Shown here one piece after another: positions 33,211 to 41,875 of a DNA stretch of 64,000 nt. Position numbers and translations under genes: made by a program. Position 1 is the stretch's first letter, and each line of letters begins with the position of its first letter. The notes beneath the pieces were generated by a model that saw only the letters and a list, made by a program, of their open reading frames with translations, was not told the origin of the DNA and ran no database searches. Source of the DNA: an uncultured Clostridium sp. (lineage in GTDB: Bacteria; Bacillota; Clostridia; Lachnospirales; Lachnospiraceae); NCBI GenBank assembly GCA_900543885.1, contig UQTA01000009.1, positions 9,255-73,254 on the forward strand, given 5' to 3'.

Positions 33211-34511
33211 GAAAGAGAAGAGAAAAAGCAAGTATAAAGGCAGCTGCCATTCTTCTTGGGGCAGCACTTTTAACAGGAGGCTGTTCCAGTTATCAATCCA
33301 GCGAAGAGCTGAGAAAGAGCGCACAGACAGTGGAGACAGAGAGTACAGAAAGCTCTGCAAATGGGGACGAAAAAGGTTCCAATGAAACAACTGACAACCA
33401 AGTGAATGGGGAAAATGGGAAAGATTCCGGCGAACAGGAGGAAAATCCGACTGCGCAGATCATCCAGAGCGAAACAGAGCGCACAGCAGCGCCGGCACCG
33501 GAATTTAAACAGGTTTCTGATACGGTTTATGTAAAAACAGAAGGCGGCAGTGTCCGCGTCCGTTCTTCCTGCGATACTTCAGCAGATGATAATATTGTGG
33601 CAAATGTTGGAAATGCAACGAAACTTACCCGTACCGGTACCAGTGAAAAGTGGGATCGGGTAGAATATGAAGGAAAAACGGTTTACATTTCCTCGGATTT
33701 CGTGACTGCGGAAGTGCCAAAAGAACCAGAGACGACAGCGGCAGCTAATGTGGCTGCAGACGGTCAGGTGACATTAAATCCATCCTGGAAATATGCAGAC
33801 TATGCAAAGATCAAATCCGGCGCGGCAGTTCTTTACCGTACCACAGTTTCTGAAAAGAAGAACAAGGTGATCGCAGTGAATGCAGGACACGGCACAAAGG
33901 GAGGAACCTCTGTAAAGACCCAGTGCCATCCAGATGGAACTGCCAAAGTAACCGGTGGCACCACAGGAGCAGGAGCTACTTCGGCAGTAGCAGTGTCTAC
34001 GGGAATGACATTTTCTGACGGAACACCAGAGAGCAAGGTCACACTTGCAATGGCAAAAGTTTTTAAGGATAAGCTTTTAGCAGCAGGTTATGATGTACTG
34101 ATGATCCGTGACGGAGAAGATGTACAGCTGGATAATGTTGCAAGAAGCGTGATCGCCAATAATGCAGCTGACTGTCATATTGCTCTTCACTGGGATTCCA
34201 CCACCAGCAACAAAGGCGCATTTTACATGAGTGTTCCAGATGTGGCTTCTTATAAGAACATGGAACCGGTAAAATCCCACTGGCAGCAGCATAATGCCCT
34301 GGGAGCAAGCCTGGTGAGCGGTTTAAAAGGGGCAGGTGTAAAGATCTTTTCCGGTGGTTCCATGGCAATGGATCTGACGCAGACTTCCTACTCTACGATA
34401 CCGTCTGTTGACATTGAGCTGGGGGATAAGGCGTCTGATCATTCTCAGAGTACTTTAAATCAGTTGGGAGATGGGCTGACAGCAGGGGTAAAGACGTATT
34501 TTGGACAGTAG
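33207..34511 (+). CDS. N-acetylmuramoyl-L-alanine amidase with SH3 domain, probable lipoprotein
   Basis: A 434-residue exported hydrolase that cuts the amide between muramic acid and the stem peptide. An N-terminal signal ends in TGGC with Cys26 as likely lipid site (the -3 residue is unusual for a lipobox). A Ser/Glu/Asn-rich linker covers about 30-95, an SH3b domain about 107-170 (VRVRSSCDTSADD), and an Amidase_3 domain about 220-430. The zinc ligands are in NAGHGTKGG (about residue 227), the catalytic-type HWDST segment and a VDIELGD near the end. It overlaps mnmA by four bases, so translation is coupled, though the functions look unrelated. Confidence 0.9.
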   Translation: MRKRREKASIKAAAILLGAALLTGGCSSYQSSEELRKSAQTVETESTESSANGDEKGSNETTDNQVNGENGKDSGEQEENPTAQIIQSETERTAAPAPEFKQVSDTVYVKTEGGSVRVRSSCDTSADDNIVANVGNATKLTRTGTSEKWDRVEYEGKTVYISSDFVTAEVPKEPETTAAANVAADGQVTLNPSWKYADYAKIKSGAAVLYRTTVSEKKNKVIAVNAGHGTKGGTSVKTQCHPDGTAKVTGGTTGAGATSAVAVSTGMTFSDGTPESKVTLAMAKVFKDKLLAAGYDVLMIRDGEDVQLDNVARSVIANNAADCHIALHWDSTTSNKGAFYMSVPDVASYKNMEPVKSHWQQHNALGASLVSGLKGAGVKIFSGGSMAMDLTQTSYSTIPSVDIELGDKASDHSQSTLNQLGDGLTAGVKTYFGQ

Positions 34512-34565
34512 TATTGTAACTTCCCCGCATTATGGGGATAAATGGTAGCAGAAAGGAGTTATGCT

Positions 34566-35387
34566 ATGAGAAAGGTAAAACGTTTTGCGGCAATCGTCCT
34601 TACAGCGGCTCTTTTGAGCCCAACCACGGCTTATGCAGGTAATGTGGAAGATGCAAAAGCTCTTTATGAGCAGGTAACAGAAAAGCAGAAATCCATTACG
34701 GATATGAATGCTTATTATGATTACCAGATGCATCTTTCCGGAAGTGCCTTAGAAGGCATGGAAAATGCCGGTAACATGCGTATAGAAATGAATGTGCGCA
34801 TGAATCATTTAACAGATCTGGGAAATCTGCAGTACAGCAGTTACAGCCGTGTTACTATGCCGGGACAGGAACCGGTGATCAGCGCTATGTATTACAAAGA
34901 CGGAACCAGCTATATGGACGCAGGCGGAATGAAGATCAAATATCCTGTGGATCTGTCCAAAATGGCAGAACAGATCAGCAGCCAGACATTCTTATTAGCT
35001 TCAGGACAGGAGCAGGAAGAACTGCTGAACAATTTCCGTTTATGGACAGAAGGGGATAACCAGGTAGTTGGCTTTGTGATCCAGGGCGATAAGATGACGG
35101 ATTACATGGATCAGGTATTAAATGGTCTGGGAATGGGAAGCTCTCTGCTTTCTGAAAGCAGTGTGAACATGAAAATCTCAGACATTCCTTGTGAATATGT
35201 AATAGATCCTAATGGTGACTGCATTAAGATGCGTATGAAGATGAACATGGGAATGAATGTGGACGGAAAGACCGCAAACATTGACATGGACGGAGATGTG
35301 GGAATTGCAGATCCAGGCAGTCCGGTAGGGATCAATTTCCCAAATTTAAGCGAATATAAGGATATGGCAGAGGCTTTTGCAAGATAA
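34566..35387 (+). CDS. Secreted protein, possible DUF6612-like lipocalin-type fold
   Basis: A 273-residue exported protein. The signal peptide is residues 1-21 (RKVKRFAAIVLTAALL, cleavage near AYA-GN). The mature part has a helical start (NVEDAKALYEQVTEKQKSITDMN) and repeating beta-strands with Met-rich amphipathic segments, ending with MNMGMNVDGKTANIDMDG. The pattern resembles LolA/LppX-type or DUF6612 proteins, but I am not certain. I choose ATG 34566 with AAAGGAG eight bases upstream. It lies 54 bases after the amidase, without a terminator between. Confidence 0.7.
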   Translation: MRKVKRFAAIVLTAALLSPTTAYAGNVEDAKALYEQVTEKQKSITDMNAYYDYQMHLSGSALEGMENAGNMRIEMNVRMNHLTDLGNLQYSSYSRVTMPGQEPVISAMYYKDGTSYMDAGGMKIKYPVDLSKMAEQISSQTFLLASGQEQEELLNNFRLWTEGDNQVVGFVIQGDKMTDYMDQVLNGLGMGSSLLSESSVNMKISDIPCEYVIDPNGDCIKMRMKMNMGMNVDGKTANIDMDGDVGIADPGSPVGINFPNLSEYKDMAEAFAR

Positions 35388-35400
35388 AAAAGTCTGGTGA

Positions 35401-35429
35401 TTGCGTCCTTTCAGGGAATGTGGTACAAT
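35401..35429 (+). promoter_or_regulatory. Promoter of the SseB-family gene
   Basis: TTGCGT at 35401-35406, a 17-base spacer and TACAAT at 35424-35429. Confidence 0.7.
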
Positions 35430-35503
35430 CATATCCAATGAAGCAGATGTCCTCCTGTGAGTCTGCCGGGAGAACATAAAGCAGCAAAGGAGATAAAACT
35501 GGA

Positions 35504-36343
35504 ATGAGTGAGACACCGAATACAATTACGGGCATCAAAAGGGAACTTCTGATGCGCCTTGGACATGATGCGGATATTTTTGCACTGATCTCTCTGTGCA
35601 CAAGAGAGCCATATGTAGTATGTGATGAGGAGACCTTTGATGACGAGGTATTCTTATTCCTGGATGAAGAGGAAGCAAAGAAGGAAGCAGCAAAGCTGGC
35701 AGAGGATAAAATTCCTGTAACTGTTGCAAAGATCAATGGAAAAGATATGCTGGTATTCTTTACCGGTCTGTATGCACTGGGTGTAAATGCCCTGGTGGTA
35801 ACCGATAAGGGAGAGAAGGCATCCATGCAGGTAGGCGACATTGTAAAGCGCAAATCCCCGGAAGATATGCCTCAGGGAACTGTATGGGTAGAAAATCCAT
35901 CCTTACATCTGACTGCTGCATATCTGGCTCAGGAAATGCGCCGTCCGGCAGCATCTGTAAATAAAGAAAGACTGGCTGAATTAAATGAAGAGCTGACCGC
36001 TGATTTTAAGAAGGGAACCTTTATTTTCGCTCTTCAGAAGGAAGAAAAGGGCATTCCGTTAGTAAAATTAAAAGATGGACAGCTGTATCAGCCTGCATTT
36101 ACAGATATTTTAGAGTTCCAGAAATTCAACCGTGAGAATAAAATGCGTCCGGTTGTAGTAGAAGCTGCAAAGGTACCAAATGTACTGGCAAATGAAGCAC
36201 AGGGAATCATCCTGAATGTAATGGGAGTAAATCTTCCGTTAACTGTATCCAGACCAAAGACACCGGCTGCACAGATCCAGAGGACCATCCCGATGCCGGA
36301 AGAAAATACAGAAGAGAATAAGGCTGAGAAGACAGAAAACTAA
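35504..36343 (+). CDS. SseB-family protein
   Basis: A 279-residue cytoplasmic protein. Residues about 25-140 match the SseB N-terminal domain (DEETFDDEVFLFLDEEEAKKEAAKL ... DMLVFFTGLYALGVNALVVTDKGE), and a second similar part runs from about 160 to 255 (GTFIFALQKEE ... LVKLKDGQLYQPAFTDILEF). A Pro/Glu/Lys tail ends it. SseB proteins occur widely without a type III secretion system and have no general function assigned. AAAGGAG precedes the ATG. It has its own promoter and a very strong terminator, so it is monocistronic. Confidence 0.8.
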   Translation: MSETPNTITGIKRELLMRLGHDADIFALISLCTREPYVVCDEETFDDEVFLFLDEEEAKKEAAKLAEDKIPVTVAKINGKDMLVFFTGLYALGVNALVVTDKGEKASMQVGDIVKRKSPEDMPQGTVWVENPSLHLTAAYLAQEMRRPAASVNKERLAELNEELTADFKKGTFIFALQKEEKGIPLVKLKDGQLYQPAFTDILEFQKFNRENKMRPVVVEAAKVPNVLANEAQGIILNVMGVNLPLTVSRPKTPAAQIQRTIPMPEENTEENKAEKTEN

Positions 36344-36365
36344 CTATAAGTTAATAGAGAAAAAA

Positions 36366-36408
36366 AGTGATCCACCGTATGCTGTGAGTGTACGGTGGAT
36401 CACTTTTT
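36366..36408. terminator. Terminator of the SseB-family gene
   Basis: A 17-bp perfect stem (AAAAGTGATCCACCGTA with its complement) around a short loop, followed by T-rich sequence; also T-rich on the other strand. Confidence 0.92.
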
Positions 36409-36485
36409 GCGTTAATGATTCACACCGGTCAGATAAGGCAGCTGGTCCTGGGAATAGCTGCGTATTGGAAGAAAGGGGAATAAAG

Positions 36486-36584
36486 ATGGGAAAAATGAGT
36501 GATGCAGAACTGGTTAAAAAACTGGAATATTATGGCCGGATCGAAAATTTGACACCTCGACTATCCGGGGCTATTATGGTATAA
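36486..36584 (+). CDS. Predicted 32-residue protein upstream of the GTPase fusion
   Basis: ATG at 36486 follows AAAGGGG at the correct distance and encodes 32 residues (starts MGKMSDAELVKKLEYYGRIE) to a TAA at 36582-36584. The first half is a charged amphipathic helix. The last third overlaps the promoter of the following GTPase gene (36549-36577). No family is recognised. Translation is plausible but unproven; the overlap with a promoter may mean its coding constraint is weak. Confidence 0.4.
   Translation: MGKMSDAELVKKLEYYGRIENLTPRLSGAIMV
36549..36577 (+). promoter_or_regulatory. Promoter of the GTPase-nuclease fusion gene
   Basis: TTGACA at 36549-36554, a 17-base spacer and TATTAT at 36572-36577. 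A second TATAAT lies a few bases downstream but with unsuitable spacing. Confidence 0.75.
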
Positions 36585-36604
36585 TTCTTTCGATTTGTGA
36601 TACC

Positions 36605-36627
36605 AGGGGCAAATGATTATTTGCCCT
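36605..36627 (+). promoter_or_regulatory. Leader hairpin before the GTPase-nuclease fusion
   Basis: AGGGGCAAAT, loop GATT, then ATTTGCCCT. It is not followed by a T-run. The leader is short (about 80 nt), so this hairpin may tune RNA stability or access to the AGGAGG site. Confidence 0.55.
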
Positions 36628-36661
36628 GTATAGCATTGTGATCTGTTTAGGAGGCGTTTTC

Positions 36662-39535
36662 ATGGGCGGACAGAAGCCGGAAATAAATAAAAATAAGATC
36701 AGTGTGGGGCTGTTGGCTCATGTAGATGCGGGAAAGACCACTCTTTCTGAGGCACTTTTATATCTAACAGGTGCGATCCGCAAAATGGGGCGGGTGGATG
36801 ACAGAGATGCGTTTTTAGATACCTATGAATTAGAGCGGGAGCGGGGCATTACCATTTTTTCAAAACAGGCAGTATTTGAAATGGGAGATAAAATTATAAC
36901 TCTTCTGGATACACCTGGACATGTGGACTTTTCCGCAGAAATGGAGAGGACGATCCAGGTATTAGATGCAGCTGTTCTGGTAGTCAGCGGAGCGGATGGT
37001 GTCCAGGGACATACCAGGACGGTGTGGCGGCTGTTAAAACGTCATCATGTACCTGTATTTCTTTTTATCAACAAAATGGATCAGTCAGGCTGCGATAAAC
37101 AGGGACTGATGCAAGATTTAAAAGCCAATTTAGATGAAAATTGTGTGGATTTTGGCGGCTGGTCCGGAGAAAAGGGTGAATGGGATCCAAAAGAGACACA
37201 GACAGATGATTTTTACCAGGAGCTGGCAGTCTGTGATGAGAAAATCATGGAATCCTATTTTGAAAACGGGATCATAAAGACTGAGGAGATCGGTCAGCTG
37301 ATCCGGGAGCGAAAGGTATTTCCCTGCTATTTTGGTTCTGCACTGAAATTAAAGGGTGTGGAAAAGCTGATAGAAGGCCTGGCGCTTTATGCTGCGGGAC
37401 TTGAGGCAGGAAAGGAAGAGAGACCTTTTGGCGCAAAAGTCTTTAAGATATCCAGAGATAATCAGGGAAACAGGCTGACCCATTTAAAGGTCACTTCCGG
37501 TGTTTTGCATGTAAAGGATTCCTGGGGAGAAGAAGAGAAGGTTAATCAGATCCGTATTTATTCCGGAGCGAAATTTGAAAGCGTGAAAGAGGCGTCAGCA
37601 GGAGCAGTCTGTGCAGTGACCGGCCCCCTCCATACCCATCCGGGACAGGGAATCGGCATAGAACCGGCGTCGGAAATGCCGCTTTTAGAGCCGGTGCTTA
37701 CCTACAGGATTCTTCTTCCTTTTGACAGCGACGTACATAAATGTTTGCAGCAATTTAAGCAGCTGGAAGAAGAGGAACCACAGCTTCATGTACTTTGGGA
37801 TGAAGAACTGGGTGAGATCCAGGTACAGCTTATGGGAGATGTGCAGATTGAGATATTAAAGCACATGATGGAAGAAAGATATGGTCTCTTAGTGGGCTTT
37901 GATACAGGAAATATTGTATACAAAGAGACAATATTAAATACAGTAGAAGGAGTGGGGCATTTTGAACCGCTGCGTCATTATGCAGAGGTGCATTTGCTAT
38001 TGGAGCCGGGAGAAGCCGGGAGCGGACTGCAGTTTGATACAGTGTGCAGCGAAGATGTGCTGGATCGGAACTGGCAGAGGCTGATCTTAACTCATTTAGA
38101 AGAGAAAATACACAGAGGGGTGCTTACAGGAGCTGAGATCACAGACATGAAGGTGACTCTCCTTACAGGACGTGCCCATATGAAGCATACAGAGGGCGGT
38201 GATTTCAGGCAGGCCACTTACCGGGCTCTGCGTCAGGGGCTGATGGAGGCAAAAAGTCAGCTGTTGGAGCCATTTTATGGATTTACGCTGGAACTTCCGT
38301 CGGAAAATCTGGGACGTGCCATGGCGGATATGGACCGGATGTTTGGAACCTTTGATCCGCCTGTAACTACAGAGGATGGCGTGGTATTAACGGGAAAAGC
38401 GCCGGTTGCCTGTCTTCGTGATTATCAGCGTGAGGTGATTGCTTATACAAAAGGACGGGGGCACTTAAGCCTTTGGTTTAAGGACTACGAGCCCTGCCAT
38501 AATGCACAAGAGGTGATAGAGGCTGCAGGTTATGATCCAGAGGCAGATCTGGAAAATACAGCAGATTCTGTTTTCTGCTCCCACGGAGCGGGATATCTTG
38601 TACCCTGGTATCAGGTGAAGGAATATATGCATGTAGAGAGCCCGCTGAAGAAAATGGAGCGAAGAACAGACGGGGAGAGTGAAAGTGACTGGGATGATGG
38701 GTCAAACGGTGAGAAGAGAGCCGGTATTGCAGCGCAGGGACAGATGATGCCGGACACAGGTATTACAGGCACCGGTGGTGTCATTACGGGCACAGGCGGC
38801 AGAGCCGGCAGCACCGGTTCAGGTTCAGGTCCGGTTTCAGGCTCTGGAACTTCCTGGAGTGATGACAAAGAACTGGAGGAGATTTTCAATCGTCGTTTCG
38901 GGTCTGGAAAATGGCGCAGCCGGCCAGATACCCAGAGCAGCTTTTCTGCGCCGCGAACCAGAAATTATTCTGCAGGCAAGCCGTTAAAATCAAAAGAAGC
39001 AGATAAGCCCCAGGAGGAAGAATATCTCCTGGTAGATGGATATAATATTATTTTTGCCTGGGAAGAGCTGCGGGAGCTTTCAAAAGTGACCATTGATGGC
39101 GCCAGACAGAAACTTATGGATATCCTGTGTAATTATCAGGGATACAAAAAATGTACACTGATCCTGGTATTTGATGCCTATAAAGTGACAGGAAATACCG
39201 GGGAAGCCATAGATTACCACAATATTCATGTGGTGTATACCAAAGAGGCGGAAACAGCAGATCAATACATTGAAAAACTGGCCCATAAGATCGGCCGTCA
39301 GTATCATGTGACAGTGGCTACTTCTGACGGACTGGAGCAACTGATCATTTATGGTCAGGGCTGTCATCTGATGTCTGCAAGAGACTTAAAAGAAGAGGTT
39401 GCCTGGGCAAATGAGCAGATACGGGAAGAAAAAGGAAAATTGGAAAAATCTGGGAAAAATTATCTGTTCCATGGCGCAGATGAAGAACTGGCGGCATATT
39501 TGGAAGATATCCGCCTTGGCAGGAAAGAAGGATAA
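36662..39535 (+). CDS. Tet(M)-like ribosome-protection GTPase fused to a NYN/YacP (Rae1-like) nuclease domain
   Basis: A 957-residue protein. Residues 1 to about 650 form an EF-G-like GTPase of the TetM/TetO type: G1 AHVDAGKTT (19-27), G2 RGITI (61-65), G3 DTPGHVDF (83-90), G4 NKMD (137-140), and downstream EF-G-type domains including LMGDVQIEILKHMMEERY. A Gly/Ser/Thr-rich linker (about 660-785) leads to a NYN domain of the YacP group (about 788-925) with acidic residues D792 in LLVDGYN, D838 in VFDAYK, D867 and D889. YacP is Rae1 in Bacillus, which cuts mRNA in the ribosomal A site during translation. Ordinary Tet proteins are about 640 residues and lack this domain. The start is ATG 36662 after AGGAGG. 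No mobile element accompanies it. Confidence 0.9.
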   Translation: MGGQKPEINKNKISVGLLAHVDAGKTTLSEALLYLTGAIRKMGRVDDRDAFLDTYELERERGITIFSKQAVFEMGDKIITLLDTPGHVDFSAEMERTIQVLDAAVLVVSGADGVQGHTRTVWRLLKRHHVPVFLFINKMDQSGCDKQGLMQDLKANLDENCVDFGGWSGEKGEWDPKETQTDDFYQELAVCDEKIMESYFENGIIKTEEIGQLIRERKVFPCYFGSALKLKGVEKLIEGLALYAAGLEAGKEERPFGAKVFKISRDNQGNRLTHLKVTSGVLHVKDSWGEEEKVNQIRIYSGAKFESVKEASAGAVCAVTGPLHTHPGQGIGIEPASEMPLLEPVLTYRILLPFDSDVHKCLQQFKQLEEEEPQLHVLWDEELGEIQVQLMGDVQIEILKHMMEERYGLLVGFDTGNIVYKETILNTVEGVGHFEPLRHYAEVHLLLEPGEAGSGLQFDTVCSEDVLDRNWQRLILTHLEEKIHRGVLTGAEITDMKVTLLTGRAHMKHTEGGDFRQATYRALRQGLMEAKSQLLEPFYGFTLELPSENLGRAMADMDRMFGTFDPPVTTEDGVVLTGKAPVACLRDYQREVIAYTKGRGHLSLWFKDYEPCHNAQEVIEAAGYDPEADLENTADSVFCSHGAGYLVPWYQVKEYMHVESPLKKMERRTDGESESDWDDGSNGEKRAGIAAQGQMMPDTGITGTGGVITGTGGRAGSTGSGSGPVSGSGTSWSDDKELEEIFNRRFGSGKWRSRPDTQSSFSAPRTRNYSAGKPLKSKEADKPQEEEYLLVDGYNIIFAWEELRELSKVTIDGARQKLMDILCNYQGYKKCTLILVFDAYKVTGNTGEAIDYHNIHVVYTKEAETADQYIEKLAHKIGRQYHVTVATSDGLEQLIIYGQGCHLMSARDLKEEVAWANEQIREEKGKLEKSGKNYLFHGADEELAAYLEDIRLGRKEG

Positions 39536-39537
39536 AG

Positions 39538-40680
39538 ATGCTTTACACATACCCTCATTATTATAAAAAGTTTCAGTGCATTGCTTCGGAATGTGAGGAC
39601 ACCTGCTGCGCAGGCTGGGAGATCATAATCGATGACAGGGCGCTGGAAAAATATAAAAAGACAAAAGGACCCATTGGAAACCGCCTGAAAAATTCCATTA
39701 ACTGGAAAGAAGGTTCTTTTTTGCAGTATCATCACAGATGCGCTTTTTTAAATGATGAAAATTTATGTGATCTGTATACAGAAATGGGGCCGGACAGCTT
39801 ATGCCGCACCTGTCGTATGTATCCCCGCCATGTGGAAGAATTTGAGGGCAGCAGGGAGTATTCTCTCTGTCTTTCCTGTATGGAAGCGGCCAGGATCATC
39901 CTTGGCTGTGAGGAAAAAGTGCGGTTTCTTACAAAGGAAGATGAAAAAGATGAAAATTATGACGAGTTTGACTTCTTTTTGTATACCAAGCTTATGGATG
40001 CCAGAGATCTTATTTTTAAGATCTTACAGGACAGGAATATAGACGTCAGCCTGCGCATGGCAGAGGTTTTAGCCTTATCCCATGATCTGCAAAGACGGGT
40101 GCGGGATCGTGCGCTGTATCAGGCAGATGAACTGTTAGAACGCTATGAAAGCCCGAAGCGGGATCTTTATTTTAAAGAAAAACTGTCCCAGATCACAGAA
40201 TACAGCCGGTATGAAGTGGTAAAGGAGATTTTTGTTCTGTTAGAAAAAATGGAACCTTTAAATCATCAGTGGCCGGAATATAGAGAAAATCTAAAAGCCT
40301 GTTTTGTGAAAAATGGCAAAGCTGCCTATGAAGAGAACAGAAAGCGTTTTCTGGAAAGCCCGGAAGCAGGAAAAATGGAGCTTTGGACAGAGCAGCTGAT
40401 GGTATATTTTGTATACACATACTTTTGCGGCAGTGTTTATAATGAAAATCCCTATGGGAAAATGAAGGCGGCAGTGGTGTCCACGATTATGATCCAGGAT
40501 ATGATGATGGCTTACTGGATGGAACATAAAAGCCTGACATTAAAAGAAGCAGCTGATGTGGCCCACCGGTATTCCCGTGAAATTGAGCATTCAGATGAAA
40601 ATAAATGGCTGTTGGAAGATACTTTAACTTGCCAGGGGGAATTTCGTCTGCGCGCACTGCTTGCGGCTTTTCAAAAATAG
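39538..40680 (+). CDS. FliB-like flagellin lysine-N-methylase family protein
   Basis: A 380-residue protein with the FliB cysteine pattern: CIASECEDTCCAGWEIIIDD near residues 13-32 and CAFLNDENLCDLYTEMGPDSLCRTCRMYPRH near 69-99. Further Cys occur in LCLSCMEAARI. The clusters suggest a bound Fe-S cluster or metal. Salmonella FliB methylates flagellin lysines, but homologues are common in Clostridia without nearby flagellar genes, as here. The ATG begins two bases after the GTPase fusion stop, so the two are co-transcribed and probably coupled. Its true substrate here is unknown. Confidence 0.85.
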   Translation: MLYTYPHYYKKFQCIASECEDTCCAGWEIIIDDRALEKYKKTKGPIGNRLKNSINWKEGSFLQYHHRCAFLNDENLCDLYTEMGPDSLCRTCRMYPRHVEEFEGSREYSLCLSCMEAARIILGCEEKVRFLTKEDEKDENYDEFDFFLYTKLMDARDLIFKILQDRNIDVSLRMAEVLALSHDLQRRVRDRALYQADELLERYESPKRDLYFKEKLSQITEYSRYEVVKEIFVLLEKMEPLNHQWPEYRENLKACFVKNGKAAYEENRKRFLESPEAGKMELWTEQLMVYFVYTYFCGSVYNENPYGKMKAAVVSTIMIQDMMMAYWMEHKSLTLKEAADVAHRYSREIEHSDENKWLLEDTLTCQGEFRLRALLAAFQK

Positions 40681-40687
40681 GTATATA

Positions 40688-40990
40688 ATGAGTGAAGGGA
40701 AAAACAAGCGGCTGCGCAGCAGACATTTGTTTTTCACGAACCATTAACGAGCAAACCGTCTGCGACAGCAGACAGTAGAGCGCGGCAGCGCGAGTTTGCG
40801 AGTGATAGAAAATGAGTGAAGGGAAAAACAAGCGGCTGCGTCAGCAGACATTTGTTTTTCACGAACCATTAACGAGCAAACCGTCTGCGACAGCAGACAG
40901 TAGAGCGCGGCAGCGCGAGTTTGCGAGTGATAGAAAATGAGTGAAGGGAAAAACAAGCGGCTGCGTCAGCAGCGCGAGTTTGCGAGTGAC
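40688..40990 (+). repeat. Tandem palindrome-rich repeat (family P2), two and a half units
   Basis: Units at 40688-40811 (124 bp) and 40812-40936 (125 bp) are nearly identical, and a third at 40937-40990 has lost its middle. Each starts ATGAGTGAAGGG, contains small hairpins (CTGCGTCAGCAG, GCGCGGCAGCGCG) and a CGAGCAAAC/GTTTGCGAG pair, and ends with GTGATAGAAA or a variant. A diverged single unit is at 57203-57322. The array follows the FliB stop by seven bases and runs into the Mrp gene region. There are no unique spacers, so it is not CRISPR. Confidence 0.9.
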
Positions 40991-41020
40991 TTAAAGAGAA
41001 TTTTAAAGGAGAAGATACAA

Positions 41021-41857
41021 ATGAGTGAATGTTCCCATAACTGTAGTACCTGCGGCGAGAATTGTAGCAGCCGTACCCAGGATAAAAAAAGCTTTCTGGA
41101 AGCGCTGGCACCAGAAAGTTCTGTAAAAAAAGTAATTGGTGTTGTCAGCGGCAAAGGTGGTGTAGGTAAATCACTTGTTACTTCTATGATGGCAGTGAGC
41201 ATGAGCCGCAGAGGCAAGCATGCAGCGATCCTGGATGCAGATATTACCGGCCCGTCCATCCCTATGGCATTTGGTGTTGCCCATGAAAAAGCAGGGGTAT
41301 CAGCAAACGGAAAGCTGATGATCCCGGCAAGATCTTTAGAAGGTGTAGATATTATGTCTGCTAACCTTCTGCTGGATCATGATACAGATCCGGTCATCTG
41401 GAGAGGCCCTGTGATCGCAGGCGCTGTAAAGCAGTTCTGGTCAGAAACACTGTGGAAAGATGTAGATTACATGTTTGTGGATATGCCTCCTGGCACAGGT
41501 GATGTTCCGCTGACTGTATTTCAGTCTCTTCCGGTAGACGGCATCATTATTGTTACTTCCCCGCAGGAGCTGGTGGGAATGATCGTAGCCAAGGCAGTAA
41601 ATATGGCAAAGAAGATGAATGTGCCGATCCTTGGCATTGTAGAAAATATGAGTTATCTGGAATGCCCTGACTGTGGAAAACACATTAATGTATTTGGTGA
41701 GAGTCATACAGAACAGGTTGCAGAAGAATACGGCCTGAAGCTGCTAGCCCAGATTCCTATCGATCCGAAGATCGCCCAGATGGTAGACGGCGGCCAGGTA
41801 GAATATATTGAGATGCCATGGTTTGAAGAAGCTGTAAAAGCAGTGGAGAGCCTGTAA
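41021..41857 (+). CDS. Mrp/NBP35-type iron-sulfur carrier ATPase
   Basis: A 278-residue P-loop protein. The deviant Walker A VVSGKGGVGKSLVTSMM lies near residue 40; an N-terminal cysteine group (CSHNCSTCGENCSS, residues 4-17) resembles the ferredoxin-like cluster site of NBP35, and the CPDCGK pair near residue 214 is the conserved CXXC that bridges a cluster in dimers. Such proteins carry Fe-S clusters to target enzymes. A longer frame from ATG 40937 reads through the last repeat unit, but the AAAGGAG site, nine bases away, points to 41021. A small alarmone synthetase follows after 18 bases. Confidence 0.92.
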   Translation: MSECSHNCSTCGENCSSRTQDKKSFLEALAPESSVKKVIGVVSGKGGVGKSLVTSMMAVSMSRRGKHAAILDADITGPSIPMAFGVAHEKAGVSANGKLMIPARSLEGVDIMSANLLLDHDTDPVIWRGPVIAGAVKQFWSETLWKDVDYMFVDMPPGTGDVPLTVFQSLPVDGIIIVTSPQELVGMIVAKAVNMAKKMNVPILGIVENMSYLECPDCGKHINVFGESHTEQVAEEYGLKLLAQIPIDPKIAQMVDGGQVEYIEMPWFEEAVKAVESL

Positions 41858-41875
41858 GCGGAAAGCGGTGACACG

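Noticed and set aside
36549..36584. Second promoter using the downstream TATAAT
   Set aside because: The spacing from TTGACA is about 25 bases; TATTAT at 17 bases is the better -10 box.
36662..39535. Annotation as an acquired tetracycline resistance gene
   Set aside because: It is about 300 residues longer than Tet(M) and has a nuclease-type C terminus; no mobile element or resistance leader is present, and it is co-transcribed with a chromosomal-type gene.
40688..40990. Possible CRISPR array from the tandem repeats
   Set aside because: The units are identical along their whole 124 bp, with no unique spacers and no cas genes nearby.
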